From Pteria penguin (lineage: Eukaryota; Mollusca; Bivalvia; Pterioida; Pteriidae), in assembly GCA_035048485.1 (NCBI GenBank), contig CM068592.1:42378045-42442044 (forward strand): DNA of 64,000 nt. The letters are read 5' to 3'. The notes beneath the pieces are model-generated. The model was not told the origin of the DNA. It made no database searches and saw nothing but the letters and a program-made list of their open reading frames with translations. This document shows, piece by piece, positions 38,185-50,500 of this stretch; the first letter of the stretch is position 1, and every line of letters begins with the position of its first letter. Both the position numbers and the translations under genes were made by a program.

Positions 38185-39090
38185 TCTTTGGTACAGTAAG
38201 GGGCTTATGAAGTGGAACCATTAGGTACACCAAGGGACGTATAAAGTCGAAACCCCGGTACAGTATGTGACCTATGAAGTGGAACCACCCGGTACAGTAA
38301 GTGGAACCATCTGGTACAGTAAAGGGCCGATGAAATAGATTCACCCCGTTTCGGTAAGAGACCTATGAAGTGGAAACACCCGATATAACAAGGGATCTAT
38401 GAAGTGGATCCACCGGTACAATAAGGGACCCACGAAATGGATCCACCCGGTGCAGTAAGGAATCTATGAAGTGGATTAATTCGGTACAGTAAGGGGCTAA
38501 TAAAGGGAATCCTTCCGGTACAGTGAGGGATCTAAGAAGTGGATCCACCGGTACAGTAAGGGACCTACGAAGTTGATCCACCCAGCACAGTAAGGGACCA
38601 ATGTAGTTGATCCACCTATACAGTAAAGGATCTATGAAGTGGAACCACACGGTACAGTAAGGGACCAGTGTAGTGGATCCACTCAGTACAGTAAGGGATC
38701 TATGAAGTGGAACCCCTCCTTATAGTAAGAGACCCATGAATTGGAACCACCCGGTACAGTAAGGGACCAATGAAGTGGAACCACTCAGTACCGTAAGGGA
38801 TCTATGAAGAAGATCCATCCCGTACAGTAAGGAATCTGTGAAGTGGATCCATCCGGTACAGTAAGAGCTCTATGAAGTGGATCCATCCGGTACAGTAAGG
38901 GATTTTGAAGTGGAACCACCCGGTACAGTAAGGGATCTATGAAGTGGATCCATCCGGTACAGTAAGGGATCTATGAAGTGGATCCATCCGGTACAGTAAG
39001 GGATCTTTGAAGTGGATCCATCCGGTACAGTAAGGGATCTTTGAAGTGGAACCACCCGGTGCGGTAAGGGATCTATTACAAGGAATATTT
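38185..39090. repeat. 34-bp minisatellite, about 26 units
   Basis: Unit GGTACAGTAAGGGATCTATG followed by AAGTGGATCCATCC. Several sites carry ACC or CAC variants, and the left part is more diverged than the right. Three short minus-strand frames are artefacts. Confidence 0.93.
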
Positions 39091-39489
39091 TACATTGCGC
39101 AGAAGGCCCAAAGTTCAGTCCTGGGGACAAGTGTAGATATTGTTGGTCCCGGAAGCAACATTGCTCATTCTACGGCACGACGACAAATCCATCTTATGCC
39201 TAATTCTAAACTTTGGCGGCAATACTCATACATGCTTCCATTGCTAACATCCATGTATAATACCTGGGACCTTCTGAACTATTTTTGAAGATTTTACGTC
39301 AGATCGTACATTGCCGATTTCTGAATTAAAAAGAAAAAACCAAATGCTATGTTCATGGAAAAAAAGAAGAAATAAAAATTGTCGAAATAAACAAATCAAA
39401 ATTTGAATAGGCTATCCGTTATACATTGAGACAACTATTTGTTCACTACATGTGTCCTTAAATACCCTCCTATTGTTTGTTTCTAGTAA
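39091..39489. other. Non-coding spacer
   Basis: No gene is recognised. The 80-codon + frame that ends here has no recognisable content. Confidence 0.4.
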
Positions 39490-39830
39490 GACGGACCATG
39501 GATATTTGTGATTCCTGTTCTGTATCTTATTCCTAGTTGCTTTCTGTTGTCTTACTCCTTATAGTGTTCCTTACCCGTATCTAACTCCCGATTGTAATAT
39601 GCGTTCTGTTCTACACCTTACCCAGTTTATGTTCTTGACTTACATCTGGTAGCGTTCCTTTTATGGTGTTCCTTCCTGACTTTCATCGTTTGCGTTCCTT
39701 ATTCATACTTTACTTTTGAATGCGTTCCTGACTTGCTGCTGGTTCCGACCTTGTCAATTCTTTAGTTCTGATTGCGTTCCAAATGTTCCCCTGGTTCTGT
39801 TTGGTACCTTTACGCCTGGTTCAGCTCCTG
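39490..39830. repeat. Highly degenerate ~30-bp TGCGTTCCT repeat
   Basis: Recurrent TGCGTTCC, TTACC and CTGGTTC motifs at irregular spacing suggest an old, decayed minisatellite. Confidence 0.45.
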
Positions 39831-40460
39831 TTGAGTACTTGATCTTGTTATTTATCCTCTCACTATTTAGTGGTAATTAAGAGTCAATATTCTCTATATT
39901 GACTCGTGTATACATGACTGGATAACATATGTTGTGGGGTGTCATTTTCCCAGATATTGAGTTATAATTACATTATAGTAATCAATACACACACAAACGC
40001 GCTCGTGCTGGTTTTCCTCTCAAAGTTTATTGATAGGTATTAATATAAAGTTTCCGAAATAAAGAAGACACCAGAATATGGATAGTTAACTTGTTTATAG
40101 AATTGTCAGTTTCAAGTTCATCGTTCGTGGTTGGGTCATGGTCATATCAGTTATAGGTGTTACGTTGTACGAGGGATGACGGAGGTAAAGTGAAGGCCAG
40201 ATTGGTAAAAGGGGGGAGGGGGGAGGGGTTTAAGAGATAAATGGTAGGAAAGTATATGCTGATGTTAGAAAGGATGAAGGAGGAAAAAGGATGTGATAGG
40301 AACTGGAAGAAGTATTGTAGGGGAAATAAGTAGATAAGGGGGAAGACGAAGAAGAGATATAAACTGAGAGAATGGAAATGCAGAACTGGAGAAAGTAAAG
40401 ACAGTAGAAGTCGAATGTTATATTCTGAATGTATGTAGAATTCTTCACTCAATGACATTG

Positions 40461-40578
<118 letters not shown>

Positions 40579-43500
40579 GCTCTCGTCCGAAAAAAAAACG
40601 AGAGAGAGGGAGAGAGAGAATGATTTTGTTTACGTTTCCTTTCTACAATGTGTTACGTCCAAATATGATAACCCTGTCACCTATTTATTTTTGTTTTGGC
40701 AAACAGCACAGTTAATCCAAGGATAGCCGAAAAATAGGTCTTAAAGATTACCCCAATAAGAAGGTTGCAATGTTTAAATAGAAGATACTGGTAAACATAC
40801 TTCTTTTTGTTTTATCGACAATTGTTGTAAGCAATGAGGTTCATATAAGCAATATGGATATGAATTTGACCTTGTATTATGTCGTCGATAACAACGGCAA
40901 CAACAAAACAACAACAACAACAACTCATTTGGCTTTACCATCACAGTCACTTTCTTCGAAATCTTTGAATATTTCGTATGTGCGCTTTATTCTGAGTGGA
41001 GTCAGTTTTTTATATACGACTTTTTTGTGAAAGTTAATTCCATCATTACGACATCGCTATCGCTTTTTAGAGTCAATAAAGTGATCGATTGTTTGCGATG
41101 AAGTTCATAAACAAATTTGTATAAGTTCTGTATTATTTCTATGTACACAATGATTGTTTGCGTGGAGTACACTAGTATTGACTTTTACCAATTCTTAAAG
41201 GTATACAACACATACTACGTTTGCGAATGTTGTGATCATGACCCCTTTTTCAAGAAAAGCTGTCCGTCAAAATGTAGTTTTTAATGTTTTCGTCATCACT
41301 GTCATTTCATATGTCCTTTTTTAGTTTCATGTATTTGAACTTGAAATTTAAGAAATGAAAGAGATAAATACTCTGAAATTAGCGATCTTGTTGTCCTTTC
41401 AAAATAAACAAACTAGAAAGCGCGGTATACAATACAATGGTACGGGTTTCATAACAAATAAATGGCGAGCTGGGAACGATATATACTCCCCTGAAGATAA
41501 TAATTAATGCATGCTTCCTTGGGAATAATAATAAATGAAAGCATATGATAAAGGGCCATGAAAGTCATCTAAATGTCTTGGTAAAGTGAATTAAGTCGTC
41601 TTATAACTTTAATTGGAGTGTTTTATTGCTTAGTTTGCGTGTGCTAGATTGCAGAATGCGAAGGAACTTTGTAAGAATTGCTTTAGCTCGATACGGGCTG
41701 TAATGAAAGGGGTTTTTGACGATTCGCTATGATTATCATTGTTCTATTAGATGTTGTTGTTTCTATACACTATGTGGTAATTACAGTCAGTCTAATCTTT
41801 AGTCACATTGCTTTACATTTAGAATGTTTTGCATACTGTCTTCTGACTTTTCTTTTAGAATGGAAGTCAGTATCTTAAAATAACTTGACAAATATGATTA
41901 AGGAAAATGCTGGTTAAATCTAAAAGTATGCTTGAAGTCACTAATTTGCAGTGCAGTGGCCATGAAACTTCAATTACAAGTTGTCCAAAGAGGCGTAAGG
42001 GCATGAAAGAAGGAGGACAGGGGAGTATGACTCTTCTCCTAGATCTACTTCCCTCAGATAGGCTTGTTCACTTCTTTCCTGCGCTGGGCTGTCAAAACCT
42101 CTATCTTCCTATCACTGAACGGGTTTACTCACACTCGCCCGGGCCGTATTGTTAAAACAGTTCTGTATTATGCACTTGATAACTACTCGAGCACGCCGGA
42201 ATATTACAGCGAACTTTATTGATAATGTCGTTATATATATAATCTGTTCTGAATTGCTTTCCTGCACTATGAATGAATAGTATACAAAATACGGGAACGA
42301 TTTAACATGTAATTTCAATTAGAGGGACTCATTCGAACACTCGCTGTAGCAATTTATCGTCTACAAATACACGCGAACATTGTAAACATAAGCTATAACT
42401 GAGTAATGTAGAGGTCGTTGATGGTAATCTACCTATAACCGCCTATAACCTGCAGACTACTGACACAAACGTCAACAGCTGCTTTAGATCTTTGATGTGA
42501 GTACTCCCCAAAGTGTTGAATATTTTACAGTGAACACTATTGTTTGTTATTTTTTCAGGTGAGCGCTTCTCATGTCCGATTTAATTGAGATATTTTCAGT
42601 AATTGTCCACTTTGTACCTTTTTTTCGCTATGTTCAATAAATTGAAGTATCATATGGCGCCAAGAATTTGTAGGCATCATGTTTTATGGAAATAGGTAAT
42701 GTAAACATAGATCGCGAAATTCATCATAGTATGACGTCAAATTCTGACATATAATACCAATCGAACGTCAGAGGCGTTCGAATCCTTTTGTTATTTTGTC
42801 TAACAATTCGCATATCAAGGGGTTTTAGGATTTGGAACAAACTCAACAATTATAGCCTCTTTGTTGACAGCCCAGGTAATTTGAACAGATCATCACTGCG
42901 GTACAACCTTTAAGTTTCTGTTATAATCCAGTAACGATCAAGTCGCACATCCGGGTTCCATGACCTCTAAAACAAACAATTCAACTGTTTAATAATAAGT
43001 GTGTTTATAAATAAAGTTTTGATTACCCGATATCTAAAACTCCTAAAGAGTGCAACCTAGCACCCCTGGAATGGTAAGCCTTGGACTCGTCGTGTTTTGT
43101 TTAGGTACAAATTAATCTTGGAGGGTGTTATATATGTATTACGATTAACAAGTACTTAGGTCAAACCTACATTATAATGCAAGAATATACGCAAGTGAGG
43201 TTTACCTCGAATCATTTCTGCTGCTGTATTTATACCAATATAACATTTTAATAGTAAATTCCTGAGAACTGTAGCCAAGCCTAAACTGGGAAACTATGGG
43301 GAAACATTGAAAGTGACGACTTGTGGATAATCCTGGTACATACTTGGAGGGATTATTGGATTTAGATGATTAGTTTGGCTTCGTTATACAATGATTGCCT
43401 CCGCAATGTTTGTATGATATAAGCACTTCGCCAACGCTGATGTAGGTTTCGTTTGAGCAATGTAAACCTTCTTAACAATTAACTTGCACAGTTTTTTCTC

Positions 43501-43679
43501 TACTTAGTTCTCATTTTGATGTGAAACATACTCACGACCGTAAAGCTATTAATTTCATTTTAATTTTCTAGTATTTTCAATAGAGGATGCAGGCGATGGA
43601 ATATGGCGCTTGTTGTCGAAGCTAGAGATGATGCATTCTTCCCGTGTTGCTCTGTAGGAAACTTTGTGGTTAGATTGAT

Positions 43680-43860
43680 ACTGTGAGATGACGCATATCA
43701 GTGGATAACGTGCTTGACCCAGGGTCGATGGATCCTGAGTTCGAATCATAGTTGCGACTCGGTCGTGCCCTGTGTGTGGCTGAGGCAGGCAAAACGAAGG
43801 TCCCTTATCGTCGACTCATCAGTGCCCCGTGTTTGGATGAGTTAGACCAAATTGAGATCC
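43680..43860 (+). mobile_element. Diverged tRNA-headed SINE-like sequence
   Basis: A tRNA-like head is suggested by AGTGGATAACGTGCTTGACC and a B-box-like GAGTTCGAATCA, followed by a body with GTGTGGCTGAGGCAGG, GTTTGGATGAGTTAGACC and CATTGGCACGTAGAAAATC. It is distinct from the main SINE family of the window. It explains the 106-codon + frame at 43752-44072, which I therefore do not call a gene. Confidence 0.45.
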
Positions 43861-44329
43861 CATTACACGTCCGGCATTGGCACGTAGAAAATCTCATTAA
43901 TTCAGATGCGTCCGCTGCATCTTTCGAAGTTATTTATAAATACAATGAAACCTGCAGGTGCCGTAAGCCTCATATTCCTCATGTAGCGTTAACAATAATC
44001 ACTCAATCAGTTTTAATTCCGGACAAGTTAATAACAATGCTATTGTCTACATCTCCCGTCGTCACGTGGTAGAGCTCTCAACGGCTCGTGTCACGTTGCT
44101 TGGAGATTTAGTGGGTATTCAGTCACGTGATTATGGCATATTTGGGGATATTTCATATATACCATATATACAACATGCATATCACATATTTTTTTAATGG
44201 AGGATCCCGAATTATGCTCGAGGGTAAAGTTTGTTGTAGTGGCTAAATGCTTGTCTATGGTGTAGAAGGTCGCAGTTCAATTCCAGGATTGTGCCATTAT
44301 TTTTAAGAAGCGGATACCACTTACTGTCA

Positions 44330-44510
44330 TGCGCAGGTCCAGAGGGGTGAACCGGGGGTCTGGACCCACATTGAAAATGAAAATTACCTTTTTTTTGTTA
44401 TTTTTTCATGTGAAATAAGTAATTTGATACACAAAAACATGAGTAGACCCCATATGGAAAAATTCATTTGGGTTAATCCCCTCTCAACAAAGCTTCTGGA
44501 TCCGCGCCTG
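44330..44510. mobile_element. 181-bp hAT-like MITE flanked by 8-bp direct repeats
   Basis: Ends are imperfect inverted repeats: left TGCGCAGGTCCAGAGG, right CTTCTGGATCCGCGCCTG. It is flanked on both sides by tactgtca (44322-44329 and 44511-44518), a perfect 8-bp duplication as made by hAT transposases. A related copy lies inverted at 45552-45691. There is no coding capacity. Confidence 0.75.
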
Positions 44511-45029
44511 TACTGTCATGTCGCTATAAAGCATAAAATAGCTGAAAACGACGAAAATTTTCAGTTATCCGAGAAATGCTACCTACTGTCAGATGAAAAG
44601 GTGTTTGTATAGGGAAAGGGGGGGGGGATTGGACTGGTGGTACGTACACACTGCTGGAGTTTTGACCATAAGATACATGCTTTGTGATGGAGCTGTTATG
44701 TACGTTTGCTGATGTATAGACTCCCGCATCACATGCTGACTGATCAATACATGGCTTATGGCACACGACTGGTGCTGTCTGATTTATAGGGGCTTCTCAT
44801 GCTAGTGACTAGATAAAGCTTTACGTCTGAATCCACCTCTGTGCTTCTGTAGGTTATTTTCAACACCGACGTCATTTACAAGTGTAAAACTAATTGAAAC
44901 CCACTCATTAGGCAATAAAGTTGTTAAGTTTGGAAAACAGCAAGAATGAATTTCCGAAATTAAGTTTGAACATAAATTTAGAGAATGTTGAACTTGGCAT
45001 ACTCTTCTTATTTGAACGAGGATAGACTT

Positions 45030-45105
45030 TATGTGGGTGTTTTAGAGAGCTTGGGTTGCGATGTAGGCTATCGAGTTCGAATCTGGATTGCGCCACTATG
45101 ATTAA
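45030..45105 (+). other. tRNA-like fragment
   Basis: TTTAGAGAGCTTGGGTTGCG followed by CGAGTTCGAATCTGG has the spacing and B box of a tRNA-derived SINE head; a similar B-box fragment occurs near 44272-44290. No complete cloverleaf can be drawn, so I do not call a tRNA gene. Confidence 0.3.
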
Positions 45106-45551
45106 GATGTTTTAAATACCTCCTCCTGCTATGTGGCGGGAAAAAACACATCCCCACCTTCCCAAAAAATGGTAAGAGAGAAAATGAAAATAATGGTGTG
45201 TAACCCCTATAAATTATACCAAAACCAATCATACTCGAACTTGGGCTAAATTGTAGTGAAATAATCATTCCTGATGTGATACGGATGCGGCGGATAAGTA
45301 ATCAGATGAAGGTCGTTACTATGACATTGATTGCTTCCCACAATCCTGTCAACATTGATGAGGACAGTGTAATTGTCAGGGCTGGGGTCTTCACGACACA
45401 TTTGGCATCGCGCTACGACGTTTCACCTCTTTTTATTGGGCTAACTTATACAGATAAAATGGTTAAGTAAATGCCATTTGCTGTCAAGGTGAGACTGATT
45501 GCGGATCAAAGCGGTGACCGAATATTGAAGACTTTTTTATACGAGATGTTT

Positions 45552-45691
45552 CAGATGCGGATCCTAAAAGTTTGTCGAGCGTTGGTCCACCCTCAGAAAT
45601 AGAAATACATGTATTACAAGAAAAGTAATTTACCCTTATGTAATCTCAGGGTGGGTCCAGACCCCCGTCCACCCCTTTGGATCTGCGCATG
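45552..45691. mobile_element. Second copy of the hAT-like MITE, inverted and diverged
   Basis: Left end CAGATGCGGATCCTAAAAG and right end CCCCTTTGGATCTGCGCATG correspond to the reversed ends of the copy at 44330-44510; GGGTGGGTCCAGACCCCCG also matches. No clear target duplication remains. Confidence 0.6.
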
Positions 45692-45745
45692 TGTGGATTG
45701 GTGACTGATGGTATGAAATATCCTGTAGGAAAGGACAGAGTGGTT

Positions 45746-45749
<4 letters not shown>

Positions 45750-45776
<27 letters not shown>
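45750..45776. repeat. (GA)n microsatellite
   Basis: About 14 AG units. Confidence 0.95.
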
Positions 45777-45777
<1 letters not shown>

Positions 45778-46469
45778 TGTTGAAAGGAATGGTATAGAAG
45801 TTGTGTAATGACTGCATATGTAACTCAGTTTTATTTGCATGACTACGTGACCATGGTGAGATATGATCAGTTAAGTAGCTGTCACCCTTATATACCCTAT
45901 CGTGATACGCTGTGAAATAGCTCATCAAGGGCATGCTGATCGCTAGACAGGATGTTCAACTGGTATCAAAGTAGCAATTAGTTTTCCGTAGGACTGCATG
46001 TTAATGGATTGAACATTTTCTATGAAAAGGAATAACATTTGAAGCTCCCTTTACATTACAATAAAAAAGAGGTCCCTCATAAAAGTAAACGGGAAAAAAC
46101 TATTTCACCGTGGCTTTCCATTTTCAAAATATCAGCTGGATTTGTATTTAGTTATGTGATTATATCAGCTAGATCTGGACTTAACAATGTATTGATATAC
46201 ACTGAATTTAAACTTGACAATATGTTGATGATATGAGCCAAATTAAGATCAGGGTCCAGCGACATAACCTGGGAAAATACTTAAGTCCTAATTTCAAATT
46301 CTTGTGTTCAATAATGAATTAATGACTGGGATATGGATTATATTGTGTTTTATTCTATCGATAAATAGAATTAAACCATTTTGCATGACAATTTAATAGA
46401 ATGTTTGATAATGGAATAAATTAAAATGAAATATTTGACTTAAGTATTTTCTCAGATTATGGCGCTGGA

Positions 46470-46548
46470 TCCTGGTTGTTGTGTGATATCAGCCGGACAC
46501 GGACTTGGTTATGTGATGATATCAACGAGATTCGGACGTAGTTATTGT
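46470..46548 (+). repeat. Left outlier of the 33-bp array, split by a MITE
   Basis: Two diverged units (GATATCAGCCGGACACGGAC and GATATCAACGAGATTCGGAC) identical in design to the array that resumes after 46931, showing that the MITE was inserted into an existing array. Confidence 0.8.
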
Positions 46549-46931
46549 CAGTCTGGTTAGAACCATATCTTTATTCCGCTTCTCTATTTGTCCCATTGCG
46601 GATGAAGATCTGGCGAAACTCCGTAAGGGGTCATGTTCTGGTGATCTCTGAAGACGTTTCAGTCACCGACACCGTTATTTCTCATAACCAATCAATGACT
46701 CGGCTAAGCACTTGATAGTGACGCAATACATAACAAACACTGTTCAAAAACTACCTTGTGGGTCATGCACTCTGTAGATGTTAATTTCACTCCTAGGAAT
46801 TTGTAGCCGATCCACTGATTGGCTGAAAATCAGAGTTCACCAGAACATGACCCCTTACGGAGTTTCGCCAGTATTTATCCCTACTAGGACAAATAGAGAA
46901 GCGGAATACAGACATGGTTTTAATCAGATTG
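46549..46931. mobile_element. 383-bp MITE, copy 2, with perfect 9-bp target duplication
   Basis: The same element as at 12925-13311. The left end begins CAGTCTGGTTAGAACC and the right end is GGTTTTAATCAGATTG. It is flanked by agttattgt on both sides (46540-46548 and 46932-46940). Removing the element and one flank would restore a normal unit junction of the 33-bp array. The 110-codon + frame that starts inside it and runs into the array is spurious. Confidence 0.9.
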
Positions 46932-48670
46932 AGTTATTGTATGATACCAGCCGGATTTGGGCTTGGTTATTGTATAAAATAAGTCGGATTTGGACTTGGT
47001 TGTTGTATGATATCAGCTGGATTTGGGCTTGGTTGTTGTATGATATAAGCGGGATTTGGACGTATTTATTATGTGATATCAGCTGGAATTTTATCCTTGT
47101 TATTGTATAATATCAGCTGGGTTTGGGCTTGGTTATTATATAGTATGAGCTAGATTTGGGCTTAGTCATTGTATAATATCAGCTGGATTAGTGCTTGGTT
47201 ATTGTATGATATGAGTCGGAGTTGGGCATGGTTATTGTATGATATGAACTAGGTTTGGGCTTTGTTATTGTATGATATAAGCGGGATTTGGACTTATTTA
47301 TTAAATGATATCAGCTGGATTTTGGATTTGTTATTGTATGATATCAGCTGGGTTTGGGCTTGGTTATTGTATAACATGAGCTGGATTAGTGCTTGGTTAT
47401 TGTTTGTTATGAGCTGGATTTGGGCTTGGTTATTGTATGATATGAGCTGGATTTGGGCTTGGTTATTGTATGATATGAGTCGGATTTGGGCATGGTTATT
47501 GTATCATATGATCTGGGTTTGGGCTTGGTTATTGTATGATATGAACTGGATTTGGGCATGGTTAGTTTATGATATGACCTTGATTTGGGCATGGTTAGTT
47601 TATGATATGAACTAGGTTTGGGCTTTGTTATTGTATGATATAAGCGGATTTGGACTTATTTATTATATGATATCAGCTGGATTTTGGCTTTGTTATTGTA
47701 TGATATCAGCTGGGTTTCGGCTTGGTTATTGTATAATATGAGCTGGATTAGTGCTTGGTAATTGTATGATATAAGCTGGATTTGGGCTTGGTAATTGTAT
47801 GATATGAGCTGAATTTGGGCTTGGTTACTGTATGATATGAGCTGGATTTGGGCTTGGTTATTGTATGATAACAGTTGGAGTTGGGCTTGGTTATTATATG
47901 ATATCAGTTGGATTTGGGCTTGGTTAATTTTTGATATGAACTGAGTTTGGGCTTGTTTATTGTATGATATAAGCAGGATTTGGATTTGGCAATGTGATAT
48001 CAACTGGATTTTATAACCTTGGTTATGAGATGATATCAGTTGGATTTTGACTTGGTAATACGATGGTATCAAATGGATTTGAACTTGGTTATGTAATGAT
48101 ATCAGTAGGATTTGGAGTTGGTGATATAATGGTATCAGCTGGATTTGGACTTGCTAATACGATGGTGTCGACTGGATTTGTACGTGGTAATACTATGGTA
48201 TCAGCTGGATTTGTACGTGGTAATACGATGGTATTATCTGAATTCGGACGTGGTAATACGATGGTATCAGCTGGATTTGGACTTGGTACTACGATGGTGT
48301 CGACTGTATTTGGACTTGGTAACACGATGGTATCATCTGGATTTGGACTTGGTAATACGACGGTGTCGACTGGATTTGTACGTGGTAATACGATGGTATC
48401 AGCTGGAATTGGACTTGGTAATATGATTATGTCGACTGGATTTGTACGTGGTAATACGATGGTATTATCTGGATTCGGACTTGGTAATACGATGTTATCA
48501 GCTGGATTTGGACTTGGCAATATGATGGTATCAGCTGGATTTGGACTTGACAATATGATGGTATCAACTGAATTTGGACTATGTAATACAATGATATCAG
48601 CTGAATATGGACTTGGTAATACGATGCTTTCAGCTGGGTGTGTTCTTAGTTTAGTTAGTCATGATATCAG
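46932..48670 (+). repeat. 33-bp minisatellite, two subfamilies, about 52 units
   Basis: The left part (to about 48000) has units GTTATTGTATGATATGAGCT followed by GGATTTGGGCTTG. The right part has GGTAATACGATGGTATCAGC followed by TGGATTTGGACTT. The 33-bp period keeps several frames open on both strands (up to 203 codons). These encode units such as NTMVSAGFGLG and are treated as repeat artefacts. Confidence 0.95.
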
Positions 48671-49100
48671 CTGAATTTGCAATGTGTTGATTGTTTGAGA
48701 AGCCATAATGACACGTTAAGTAGGTACTTTGATACAGAACAGGTGATGGATTGTGTAGAGTCGGGAATCTGTAACGAAATCAAACTGTTTATTGAAGTAG
48801 ATATACAAGAATGCCATATGTTAATCGGGATAATCGTTATATATACGTTATATATACATGTATATACAGAGAGAGGCTATTCTCGTTCAATAAACATTTG
48901 AATCGGTTTCTTTCTCAATTTTTTTCTTGTAGACCTATTACGACTAGTCGGTGATGTCACCAAAAATGGCTACACATTTTTGTCAAATTGTATATGTTTC
49001 CCGTCTATAACGGCAAACTAAAACACATCATAGATTGTAAAATGCATTTCATGGTTTCCATCATTCCAGAATTATTACTCTCTTGAAGTCACTTCACATT
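48671..49100. other. Non-coding spacer
   Basis: No gene is seen. Contains a TACATGTA palindrome near 48856 within a TA-rich run. Confidence 0.4.
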
Positions 49101-49379
49101 TTGATTGATTGATTATTTGATTATTAATTTACGTCACTCTACGGTTATTTCACGTATATGGTGACATCTGTCTGATGCAATGCCAAGGAATTTCTACCTT
49201 TGTAACGGACCCACCCGAAACTGAGGGATATTTTACGTGCCACGCCTACCGTGACACGGGACCTCGGTTTTTACTGTCTTATCCGAATGACAGAACACCG
49301 GTGGGCCCAGGACGGGAATCGAACTCAGGACCTCTAGGCCACGAGCCGAGCACCTCATCCACTAGGCCACACCGACTTC
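49101..49379 (-). mobile_element. SINE, minus orientation, full length, copy 4
   Basis: On the minus strand the head has GTGGCCTAGTGGATGAGGTG (A box) and GAGTTCGATTCCCG (B box), then ACTGTC..GTGTCACGGTAGGCG and GGGTGGGTCCGTTACAAAG, ending in an AATCAATCAATC tail. Confidence 0.92.
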
Positions 49380-49461
49380 ACTTCACATTTTGACACTAAG
49401 AGGACATTCAGTTGTTCTAATTATGAACAATCATAATCATAAACAAATCTTTTCGAGCAAA

Positions 49462-50105
49462 TGACGTCATCGCAATGAAAATAAGTTTTGTGGAAGGACG
49501 ACTTGGATCACTGTCATTTGCTGCAATCCTGTTTAAAAGGCAAAAAAATAAAACGTTTTCCCACAAAATTGACGTCAATGACAATACAACGTTTCTATGA
49601 CGAACTAACCGATCATTCTACTAACCCTTAAATCTCTCATGATGTTTTAGCGGCGAATTCTATTGAAGACATGATCTTACTGATGCGACTTGTCGCATAC
49701 TACTCCAGACTTTAGTGACGTCATGATATAACTGACTGCTGACGTAGGTAATGATATAACTGACTGCTGACGTAATCACAGACTTCGCTGACGTCATTTC
49801 ACAGATTGTTGAAGTCATTTTCTGCTTCTTCCGATATCATACACATTGTGAGGGCACCATACGATCAGTTTCTGCTGACGTCATTTTATCACTGTCTCTT
49901 GCAACGTAATACTACCACGTACATTTTGATACTCTGTTGACGTCACACTTTCACAGTTTATGCTGAGGTCATACTAATCGAATAACCCGTTTTGTTATCC
50001 CTTAGACCCGGTTTGCATGAGTGGACTTGGTCGCCATTAACTGCGGTCTTAATGTTAAGGGAGGGAATCTAAGTACTCCCACAAAAATGACGTAAAGAAC
50101 GTCAT
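49462..50105. promoter_or_regulatory. Cluster of six perfect TGACGTCA (CRE) palindromes before exon 2
   Basis: Perfect TGACGTCA occurs at 49462, 49570, 49716, 49789, 49876 and 49938, with related TGACGTAA at 49768 and 50098 and TGACGTAG at 49740. TGACGTCA is the cAMP-response element bound by CREB/ATF bZIP factors. Some copies arose by a local duplication (TGATATAACTGACTGCTGACGTA twice at 49723-49774), but the flanks of the others differ. The cluster sits 320-810 bp upstream of exon 2, so it could be an intronic enhancer or an alternative promoter. Function is inference. Confidence 0.5.
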
Positions 50106-50269
50106 AAGGTTGTTAACGTTCAACATTGTTTCTAACTCATAGTACACAAGCGCCGCCTAATGGATGATAACGGATGGCGAAGCTTATTATGAATAGTAAC
50201 TTATTTTTAAATGATTCTCTACAACGCCACTTGTTCTGAACCTTTGATAATTAATCTATTCTTTTTCAG

Positions 50270-50500
50270 ATCGAAAGTTCCTGATTTCTAACGCACAGAT
50301 CGAGACGTCACCCATTATATTCTGTAATGATGGATTCTGCGAACTCAGTGGTTATTCCAGGGCAGAGGTCATGCAGAGGTCGTCTGTCTGTAATTTTCTA
50401 CACGGACCGCATACAAGCTCCAATGCCATTGTGCAGGTCAAGGACGCCTTACAGGGGACAGAGGAGCGACAGATTGAGGTGCTGTTTTACCGTAAAGACG
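50270..50500 (+). CDS. ERG-type potassium channel, coding exon 2 (PAS core)
   Basis: 231 nt between an acceptor TTTTTCAG and a donor GTAAGT, phase 1 at both ends; human KCNH2 exon 2 is also 231 nt as I recall. It encodes codon 26 (completed as Asn across the splice) to the first base of codon 103. The peptide includes RKFLISNAQIE, CNDGFCELSGYSRAEVMQR, CNFLHGPHTSS and ERQIEVLFYRKDG. Residues equivalent to hERG F29, N33, G47, R56, C66, H70 and R100, where human variants cause long-QT type 2, are all conserved. By recalled alignment about two thirds of residues 1-103 match hERG without gaps. In hERG this PAS domain docks on the C-terminal C-linker/CNBH domain and slows deactivation; the same role is inferred here. 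Confidence 0.97.

Noticed and set aside
43752..44072. 106-codon + frame as a gene
   Set aside because: Its first half is explained by a diverged tRNA-headed SINE-like sequence and the rest has no recognisable domain.
47407..48674. Glycine-rich or NPADTIVLPSP-type repeat proteins on either strand
   Set aside because: Both strands are open over the same 33-bp minisatellite; no gene context.
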